Shown in pieces: positions 6,585-10,144 of a stretch of 10,144 bases of DNA (positions are counted from its first letter, which is position 1; the number at the start of each line of letters is the position of its first letter). The DNA is from Actinomycetota bacterium (GTDB lineage Bacteria; Actinomycetota; Acidimicrobiia; Spongiisociales; UBA11373): the NCBI GenBank assembly GCA_030688105.1, contig JAUYIV010000314.1:1-10144 (forward strand), read 5' to 3'. The position numbers and the translations under genes were made by a program. The notes beneath the pieces are model-generated. The model was not told where the DNA came from, searched no databases, and saw only the letters and a list, made by a program, of their open reading frames with translations.

Positions 6585-7571
6585 GTGGACGATCGCATCG
6601 GCCTGATGGGGTTCGGTTCGTACGCACCGGCGCGGGTGATGACGAACGACGACTGGTCGAAGCTCGTCGACACCGACGACGCATGGATCGTCGCGCGGAC
6701 CGGCATTCGAGAGCGCCGGTTCGCCGCCGATGACGAGTCGACGCTCGATCTCGCCGCCGCCGCCGCCGAGAAGGCCCTCGCCGACGCCGGCATCGGCGCC
6801 TCCGACATCGATGAGATCATCGTGGCGACCGACACCCCAGAGGTGTACACGCCCGACACCGCCGCCTTCCTCCAGGACCGGCTCGGCGCCGGCGAGGTGC
6901 CGGCCTTCGACCTGGGCGGCAGCGGATGTGCCGGTTTCGTCCTCGCCCTCGACATCGCCCGGACTCGAGTGATGGCCGGAGCCCAGAGGATTCTGGTGGT
7001 TGGGGTCGAGCTGATCTCCCGGCTGATGGACTGGACCGATCGCAACACCTGCGTCCTCTTCGGCGACGCCGCCGGCGCCGTGGTCGTCGGACGTGGCGCA
7101 GTCGAGGCCGAGTTGCTCGGGGCGACGTCGGGCACCGACGGCAGCCGGGCGGGCATTCTCACGCTCGAGACGGGCGGCACCCGCCGACCCTTCTCGCTGG
7201 AGGAGGCCGAGAGAGGCGGCCAGCACGACATCGTGATGAACGGCCGCGAGGTATTCCGCGAGGCGGTGAAGCGGATGAGCGCAGCCACCGAGCAGGTGCT
7301 CCAGAAGATCGGACGAATGAAAGAGGAGGTCGCCCTCATTATTCCCCACCAGGCGAACCTGCGGATCATCGACGCCGTGCGGTCGCGACTGGGGGTCGAC
7401 GAGGACAAGGTGTTCGTCAACCTGGATCGGTTCGGCAACACCGGTTCGGCCTCTGTGCCGCTGGCCCTGGCCCAGGCGAGGGAAGAGGGCCGCATCCGGG
7501 CGGGTGATCTCGTCCTGCTGACCGCGTTCGGCGCCGGCTTTCATTGGTCGGCCGCCGCCCTGCAGTTCTGA
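6585..7571 (+). CDS. fabH: Beta-ketoacyl-ACP synthase III (KAS III)
   Basis: A 328-residue thiolase-fold condensing enzyme. It condenses an acyl-CoA primer with malonyl-ACP to start fatty-acid synthesis in the cytosol. The catalytic triad is complete: Cys115 in GGSGCAGFVLAL, His255 in IIPHQANLR, and Asn285 in RFGNTGSAS. DDAWIVARTGIRERR (Trp34, Arg38) matches the CoA-binding signature of FabH. WTDRNTCVLFGDAAGAVVVG matches the family's central segment. Length is as expected (317-335). GTG 6585 is chosen because the conserved DRIGLMGFGSYAP begins directly after it, and GAGAGGGG lies immediately upstream. It has no fab neighbours, so it may be an accessory KAS III for branched or special primers rather than the housekeeping enzyme. 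This is inference from context only. Confidence 0.93.
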   Translation: MDDRIGLMGFGSYAPARVMTNDDWSKLVDTDDAWIVARTGIRERRFAADDESTLDLAAAAAEKALADAGIGASDIDEIIVATDTPEVYTPDTAAFLQDRLGAGEVPAFDLGGSGCAGFVLALDIARTRVMAGAQRILVVGVELISRLMDWTDRNTCVLFGDAAGAVVVGRGAVEAELLGATSGTDGSRAGILTLETGGTRRPFSLEEAERGGQHDIVMNGREVFREAVKRMSAATEQVLQKIGRMKEEVALIIPHQANLRIIDAVRSRLGVDEDKVFVNLDRFGNTGSASVPLALAQAREEGRIRAGDLVLLTAFGAGFHWSAAALQF

Positions 7572-7575
7572 TTAC

Positions 7576-7643
7576 CGTCGCCCGTCGCCCGTTCACAGTT
7601 GACGGTTCACAGGGGACAGAAAGGCAACCGTTCACTGTTCACT
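7576..7643. repeat. Heptanucleotide-period array downstream of fabH
   Basis: Six in-phase seven-base units run from 7576 to 7617: CGTCGCC twice, then CGTTCAC, AGTTGAC, GGTTCAC and AGGGGAC. After a short break, GTTCACT is repeated twice (7630-7643). The units drift in sequence, but the period stays seven. The array lies between the fabH stop and the U-rich end of the putative minus-strand RNA. The stretch 7572-7984 contains this array, the structured RNA and the promoter of the next gene, and no conventional gene. Confidence 0.7.
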
Positions 7644-7710
7644 GAAAGAAGAATCGGGAGGCACTTCGGCGTTTCCGCCGCCGTGAGGGACCAGCTCACG
7701 GGCCTCCCGA
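7642..7710 (-). terminator. Three-way-junction hairpin with U-rich tail
   Basis: The outer stem (7702-7710 with 7654-7662) is 9 perfect bp. It encloses two hairpins with no unpaired bases between the three helices except AAGU (7663-7666). One is CCGTGAG/CTCACGG (7695-7701 with 7681-7687) with a 7-base loop. The other is CGGCG/CGCCG (7676-7680 with 7667-7671) with a GAAA tetraloop on the minus strand. The outer stem is followed on the minus strand by TTCTTCTTTC, a rare T-rich tract here, consistent with intrinsic termination of a minus transcript. Confidence 0.55.
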
Positions 7711-7805
7711 CTCCGGTGGTCCAGGGTGGAGTCGCCACCTACCGCGAGAGCGCCGAGCGCACACGCTCGACCATTCTCTCCCGGGAGCGGCCACCCCTTG
7801 GCCGC

Positions 7806-7850
7806 TCAGCGCCCGACCACCTCCGGGGTCCTGTAAAGACTGTCAAACAC
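7806..7850 (-). CDS. 14-residue leader-type peptide with extreme Shine-Dalgarno
   Basis: GTG 7850 opens a frame of 14 residues (VFDSLYRTPEVVGR) ending at TGA 7806-7808. The start is preceded by AGAAAGGAGGTGG (7858-7870), with ten bases between AGGAGG and GTG. The first 12 of those bases are fully complementary to the 3' tail of actinobacterial 16S rRNA (CACCUCCUUUCU). The stop codon sits on the first pairs of a 9-bp hairpin, so a ribosome finishing this ORF would disrupt that stem. No structural gene follows on the minus strand before fabH's antisense side, so a leader for a downstream gene is not obvious. The peptide has no run of one amino acid that would suggest classic attenuation. I do not recognise it. 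Confidence 0.4.
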   Translation of the reverse strand: MFDSLYRTPEVVGR

Positions 7851-7949
7851 CTGTGGACCACCTCCTTTCTCCGTAGCGGGCATGATGGCACAGGCTGCGA
7901 GCTGATGGGTGCGATCTTGTCCCTCCGACGTCCCGGGCCTCGCCTCTTC

Positions 7950-7978
7950 TTGATCAACTCGCGAATTCATGGCATGGT
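7950..7978 (+). promoter_or_regulatory. Putative promoter for a leaderless gene
   Basis: TTGATC (7950-7955) and CATGGT (7973-7978) are separated by 17 bases. The -10 is imperfect but keeps the key A at position 2 and T at position 6. The expected start site, about seven bases downstream, falls on or next to GTG 7985. That would make the Cys/His gene leaderless and explain why no Shine-Dalgarno is present. Confidence 0.4.
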
Positions 7979-7984
7979 GCCGGT

Positions 7985-8173
7985 GTGAGCCAACACTCGA
8001 TCTCGAAGTTGTCGGGGGGTCGCCCACGTAAGACCTACGGGGACGACCGGGTGTGCGCCCACAAGGGCTGCACGACCCGGATCTCGTCGTACAACAAGAA
8101 CGAGCGCTGCTGGAGCCACTTCCAGCCGGTCCCGCGCCCTGCCCGGATCCCGCAGCCGACCGCGAAGAGCTGA
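7985..8173 (+). CDS. Small Cys/His (putative zinc-binding) protein
   Basis: A 62-residue basic protein starting at GTG 7985. Residues 1-22 are Lys/Arg/Ser-rich. A compact motif follows: Cys24-x4-Cys29-x12-Cys42-x2-His45, with the internal signature GCTTRISSYNKNERCWSHF. Three cysteines and one histidine at this spacing would suit a single zinc ion. Similar C-x4-C...L/I-S-x-Y-N...C-x2-H cores are, as I recall, common in small actinobacterial and phage proteins of unknown role, sometimes next to DNA-binding domains. The tail is Pro-rich (PVPRPARIPQPTAKS). There is no Shine-Dalgarno; a promoter at 7950-7978 would start the transcript at the GTG. It is convergent with the GNAT gene, 42 bases away. 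Nucleic-acid or protein binding is a guess. Confidence 0.7.
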   Translation: MSQHSISKLSGGRPRKTYGDDRVCAHKGCTTRISSYNKNERCWSHFQPVPRPARIPQPTAKS

Positions 8174-8215
8174 CGGTTCAGAGCCGATCCGCCGAATGGG
8201 CCGGCCCTCTTGCGG

Positions 8216-8692
8216 TCAGCTGATCTTCCAGGACCTCTCCAGCGGCGGAACGTCCGCGTAGAGGGTGTACTGCGGGCCCTCCTCGGGGTCTTCGATCGGC
8301 GGACCCGAGCGGGCGAAACCCATTCGCGCGAAAAACCCGTAGGCGCCCACCCGGGCGGTGCACCACACCACGGAGCCGTGCTGGTTCGAGGCATGCGCAA
8401 TGCAGCGTTCGAGGAGCCACGCGCCGACCCCGCGTCCGCGGTGGCCGTGCTCGACGGCGACATCGCGAATCCTCCAGGCACCGGCGCCGCTGTGCGAACC
8501 GGGCATGGGTTGGGGATGGGTCGAGGCCACTCCGACGAGCACGCCGTCCTTGAATGCGCCGAGGTGGAGCGACGCCGGGTCGTGGTCGGCCGCGTAGTCG
8601 ACGGCGGCCAATGGCTGAGCGGGGTGGAGCAGGGCTCGGCGAAGCGGACGGGCCTCGGCGGCGTCGATCCTCTGGATGTCGTACTCGCTCAC
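8216..8692 (-). CDS. GNAT family N-acetyltransferase
   Basis: A 158-residue cytosolic acetyl-CoA-dependent acetyltransferase. The core GNAT motif A is clear: a beta strand (AWRIRDVAVE) followed by HRGRGVGAWLLERCIAHA, the R/Q-x-x-G-x-G/A pyrophosphate loop. Upstream, HLGAFKDGVLVGVAS is the usual beta2-beta3 hairpin, and downstream VWCTARVGAYGFFARMGFAR is motif B. The N-terminal RALLHPAQPL and the late EEGPQYTLYADV resemble the YjcF/ElaA-like subgroup, whose substrates are mostly unknown. GTG 8692 is preferred because GGAGG lies four bases upstream and the domain begins right after. The longer frame to 8803 would add a basic, Ser/Arg-rich leader that runs into repeat DNA. It appears monocistronic. 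Confidence 0.88.
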   Translation of the reverse strand: MSEYDIQRIDAAEARPLRRALLHPAQPLAAVDYAADHDPASLHLGAFKDGVLVGVASTHPQPMPGSHSGAGAWRIRDVAVEHGHRGRGVGAWLLERCIAHASNQHGSVVWCTARVGAYGFFARMGFARSGPPIEDPEEGPQYTLYADVPPLERSWKIS

Positions 8693-8726
8693 AGCACCTC
8701 CGCGGGAGGCACGGTACCTCCGAGAG

Positions 8727-8740
8727 CGTCGCCCGTCGCC
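8727..8740. repeat. CGTCGCC heptad, two copies
   Basis: CGTCGCC occurs twice in tandem. With the next two bases it forms a 16-mer identical to 7576-7591, over a kilobase away on the other side of two genes. Confidence 0.6.
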
Positions 8741-8807
8741 CGGCGGAGATCGATGTCGTGAGTCGTTGGCCGTAGTTTCATGGCTCTTCGGCTGACGCCT
8801 CATCGGA

Positions 8808-8835
8808 TCAGATGTCAGATTTCAGATGTCTGAGG
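8808..8835. repeat. TCAGATG heptad array
   Basis: Four in-phase units: TCAGATG, TCAGATT, TCAGATG and a diverged TCTGAGG. The middle unit of the first three differs by one base. This A/T-rich stretch stands out from the surrounding GC-rich DNA. Confidence 0.7.
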
Positions 8836-8853
8836 CTGGTCGGCGAGCAGTTG

Positions 8854-8874
8854 CGGGAGGCGGGAGGCGGGAGG
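8854..8874. repeat. CGGGAGG heptad array
   Basis: Three perfect tandem copies of CGGGAGG run into CGATGAG, which forms the left arm of the hairpin around the second 28-bp repeat. CGGGAGG also occurs in the outer stem of the putative RNA at 7655-7661. Confidence 0.7.
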
Positions 8875-8988
8875 CGATGAGTCATGGCGCTTCGGCTGAC
8901 GCCTCATCGCCCGGGTCCCTGAACCCCGCGGTCGATGCGGCCCGCCATCGGCAATGAGCCCGCAAGCCACGGGTTCACTGAGCCAGGG

Positions 8989-9009
8989 GCTCACCGCTGA
9001 CCGCTCACC
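8989..9009. repeat. GCTCACC heptad array
   Basis: Three units, GCTCACC, GCTGACC, GCTCACC, with a single C-to-G change in the middle unit. The same C-to-G change at the same place distinguishes the middle unit of the GTTCAC array at 7590-7610. Confidence 0.7.
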
Positions 9010-9041
9010 GCCAGAGCGCGACGATGGGGCCCGCACGCGTC

Positions 9042-9076
9042 TGGCGGTCGGCGGTTGGCGCTTGGCGGTTGGAGGC
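9042..9076. repeat. TGGCGGT heptad array
   Basis: Five in-phase units: TGGCGGT, CGGCGGT, TGGCGCT, TGGCGGT, TGGAGGC. The array lies 21 bases beyond the stop of the aconitase X small-subunit gene. Confidence 0.7.
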
Positions 9077-9096
9077 AGAGGGCCGCAGATCCGGAG

Positions 9097-9498
9097 TCAC
9101 TGAACGAACAGACCTCGCTCCGTGACCTCGACCACCATTCCCGTCGTGAGCGCCCCGAACGTCTCAGCATCCACCACCAGCACCGGGCACGTCTTGCCAT
9201 ACAGCTCCTCGGCGACGATCGCTCCGAGGAGCACGATGTCATCGGCTTCGGCGAGCACGATGGCGGCGGGAGCGGTGCCGATCCGGATGGCTTCGGCGAG
9301 GACGGTCGAGGACGATGACGACCCCCGTCCGGTGGGCATTACCAGGATCCTCCCGGACACCACCGCTCCGGCCTGGGGGTGGCGCCGGTCGATGATCTCA
9401 CCGGTGGTGGGATCGAGCCCGCCCCACATCGAGAGCGGTTCGTCGAGTACGAGCACCTCTCCCGACGCGGAGCCCGCCAGCATGACTAGCACGGTCAT
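9097..9498 (-). CDS. Aconitase X small subunit (swivel domain, DUF126/AcnX type)
   Basis: A 133-residue swivel domain. Its features match the family closely: SGEVLVLDEPLSMWGGLDPTTGEIID, then the glycine/serine loop MPTGRGSSSSSTVLAEAIR that supplies the active-site serine, followed by APAAIVLAEADDIVLLGAIVAEELYGKTCPVLVVD. With the large subunit it forms a dehydratase. Characterised bacterial two-subunit AcnX enzymes convert cis-3-hydroxy-L-proline to pyrroline-2-carboxylate, and archaeal ones dehydrate phosphomevalonate. The substrate here is not decidable. ATG 9498 overlaps the large-subunit stop as ATGA, indicating coupled translation; GTG 9504, two codons upstream, is an alternative. This subunit looks intact. 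Confidence 0.9.
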   Translation of the reverse strand: MTVLVMLAGSASGEVLVLDEPLSMWGGLDPTTGEIIDRRHPQAGAVVSGRILVMPTGRGSSSSSTVLAEAIRIGTAPAAIVLAEADDIVLLGAIVAEELYGKTCPVLVVDAETFGALTTGMVVEVTERGLFVQ

Positions 9499-10112
9499 CT
9501 CCACACGGTCTCATCGCGCGTTACCCGGCCGGCAACGGCCGACGCGACGCAATCCGCGAGGCTCCCGAACGCCACCGTGACTCCGAGGTTGCCGGGCGCG
9601 TAATACGCCCACTTTCCCGAGTTGGTCATCGCGACCCCTCCGGGGTGGCGCAGGATGGGGGTGATGTACGTGCACGTGTCGGTGACGATCTCCACTCCGG
9701 CCTCTCGAAGCGGTTCGACGAGGCCCGCGGCGGCGGCCCGGGCGAGCACGTCCCGGCTGGTATTCACGAAGAAGTCGATCGCACTACGCCTCCCGGCGAT
9801 GAGCCGGGCGAGCTCCTCGAACTCGGAAATGGAGAAGTGAGGCGTGCCGACGCTCACCGCGGTCAGCGGGCCGTCGGCCGCCGTCGACAACTCATCCCTG
9901 GCCTTCCGGAGCATCGGGAGGTCGACGGCGACCTCGAGGGCAGCGGGTTCGCCGCGAAGGGCATGGTCGAGGGTGGGCGCTTCGGGGGTGCGGCCGACGG
10001 CGTGGAACATCGCCACTCCGCCCGAGGATGCCGCCGCCGCTCCCAGCGCGGCGCGCTTCAAGAAGTCCCGGCGAGAGTAACCCTGGGCTGCTGCCTTGGA
10101 CTTAGCTGGCAT
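9495..10112 (-). CDS. Aconitase X large subunit, C-terminal half with Tat-like N-terminus (truncated or chimeric)
   Basis: A 205-residue ORF. From about residue 23 it follows the C-terminal half of the AcnX large subunit (DUF521): SSGGVAMFHAVGRTPEAPTL, SVGTPHFSISEFEELARLI, VTDTCTYITPIL (Cys147), MTNSGKWAYYAPG, and FGSLADCVASAVAG (Cys188). Full-length large subunits are about 400 residues, so some 200 N-terminal residues are absent, including part of the active site. Residues 1-22 instead contain SRRDFLK (13-19), an exact twin-arginine signal motif, and codon use there is richer in A/T-ending codons than in the rest. AGAGGG lies a few bases before ATG 10112. The frame stays open upstream to the window edge at 10144, so a longer protein is possible. 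Cytosolic AcnX enzymes are not normally exported. The options are gene remnant, chimera or assembly join. Confidence 0.75.
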   Translation of the reverse strand: MPAKSKAAAQGYSRRDFLKRAALGAAAASSGGVAMFHAVGRTPEAPTLDHALRGEPAALEVAVDLPMLRKARDELSTAADGPLTAVSVGTPHFSISEFEELARLIAGRRSAIDFFVNTSRDVLARAAAAGLVEPLREAGVEIVTDTCTYITPILRHPGGVAMTNSGKWAYYAPGNLGVTVAFGSLADCVASAVAGRVTRDETVWR

Positions 10113-10144
10113 AACTCCCTCTTTACGAAAGAAGCTCTGTGAAC

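Larger units (their letters stand above)
7642..7880 (-). ncRNA. Candidate structured RNA with short leader ORF (unknown family)
   Basis: Read 5' to 3' on the minus strand, the region contains a very strong ribosome-binding sequence (7859-7870) and a 14-codon ORF (7806-7850). A 9-bp hairpin overlaps that ORF's stop (7785-7807), followed by a 6-bp hairpin (7754-7769). A segment at 7708-7739 can form either CGACTCC/GGAGTCG (7708-7714 with 7728-7734) or GGTGG/CCACC (7725-7729 with 7735-7739). A three-way junction (7654-7710) and a U-rich tract close it. GGUGGUCCA at 7854-7862 is complementary to UGGACCACC at 7715-7723. The GAAA tetraloop and the tract after the last stem favour the minus strand. 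The 5' end is a guess and no clear promoter is seen. It does not match consensus features of tmRNA, RNase P RNA, SRP RNA, 6S RNA or riboswitches I know. Confidence 0.55.
8778..8909. repeat. 28-bp direct repeat pair with internal symmetry
   Basis: 8778-8805 and 8882-8909 are identical except for one base (T to G at repeat position 8); both contain CTTCGGCTGACGCCTCATCG. The second copy is flanked so that GGCGATGAG (8873-8881) is exactly inverted as CTCATCGCC (8903-8911), giving a hairpin. The first copy lacks the left arm. Two heptad arrays lie between the copies. Confidence 0.65.
8693..9096. other. Repeat-rich intergenic stretch without genes
   Basis: No frame in these 404 bases has coding character. 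The stretch instead holds five separate seven-base-period arrays (8727-8740, 8808-8835, 8854-8874, 8989-9009, 9042-9076), a 28-bp direct repeat (8778-8805 and 8882-8909), and a 9-bp inverted repeat around the second copy. It separates the GNAT gene, whose start faces it, from the stop of the aconitase X small-subunit gene. Confidence 0.7.

Noticed and set aside
6291..7544. A 417-codon open frame on the minus strand opposite fabH
   Set aside because: It is antisense to a gene with a complete KAS III catalytic triad and has no recognisable domain.
7723..7746. T-box-like pieces AGGGTGG and ACCGCG on the plus strand
   Set aside because: They are separated by a small hairpin instead of being contiguous, there is no stem I or specifier loop, and the downstream gene is neither a tRNA synthetase nor an amino-acid gene.
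7599..7988. A 129-codon plus-strand open frame through the structured region
   Set aside because: It has no domain, no ribosome-binding site, and crosses several perfect inverted repeats; its composition looks like translated RNA structure.
8693..8803. N-terminal extension of the GNAT protein to an ATG at 8803
   Set aside because: The added residues are basic and low-complexity, cover a heptad repeat and part of the 28-bp repeat, and lie upstream of a well-placed GGAGG and GTG at 8692.
8778..8909. CRISPR-like direct repeats
   Set aside because: There are only two copies of a 28-bp repeat with a 76-base, repeat-containing spacer and no cas genes; the heptad arrays have no spacers.

Overview
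The window comes from a high-GC bacterium, most likely an uncultured actinobacterium (Acidimicrobiia-like; the order cannot be fixed from sequence alone). Pointers are the strong G/C third-position bias, frequent GTG starts, an LppX/LprG-type lipoprotein, at least one apparently leaderless gene, and a small Cys/His protein of a style common in actinobacteria. The right end looks like a repeat or contig boundary.

Layout. 1-1438 (minus): a lipoprotein of the LprG family is translationally coupled by a GTGA overlap to a 14-TM-type MFS exporter that runs off the left edge. This is the arrangement of the mycobacterial lprG-P55 lipid export operon. A long RNA hairpin sits just in front of the lipoprotein. 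1528-2844 (minus): a COG2403 P-loop protein related to archaeal cyclic 2,3-diphosphoglycerate synthetase. 2986-3483 (plus): an unrecognised small membrane protein, divergent from the previous gene and ending at a strong terminator hairpin (3505-3537). 3541-6435 (minus): a UPF0316 (DUF5698/DUF2179) membrane protein followed by a KimA-like potassium transporter with an enlarged cytoplasmic tail. 6585-7571 (plus): FabH, ketoacyl-ACP synthase III.

7572-7984 has no conventional gene but is rich in structure. It begins with seven-base-period repeats. It then holds what looks like a minus-strand structured RNA of about 240 nt. That RNA carries a 14-codon ORF behind an exceptionally long Shine-Dalgarno sequence, several strong hairpins, a long-range pairing that could mask the ribosome site, and a compact three-way junction followed by a U-rich tract. 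I do not recognise it as a known RNA family. It is the best candidate here for something undescribed.

7985-8173 (plus): a 62-residue Cys/His protein, probably leaderless. 8216-8692 (minus): a GNAT acetyltransferase. 8693-9096: a non-coding stretch packed with heptanucleotide arrays of different sequence but the same period, plus a 28-bp direct repeat. 9097-10112 (minus): the small swivel subunit of aconitase X, coupled to a large-subunit ORF that has only the C-terminal half of the family. That half is preceded by a Tat-signal-like N-terminus, either a real rearrangement or an assembly chimera.

Functionally this is a mosaic of short operons (lipid export, K+ uptake, fatty-acid initiation, AcnX dehydratase) rather than one pathway. 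Its unusual content is in the intergenic DNA.
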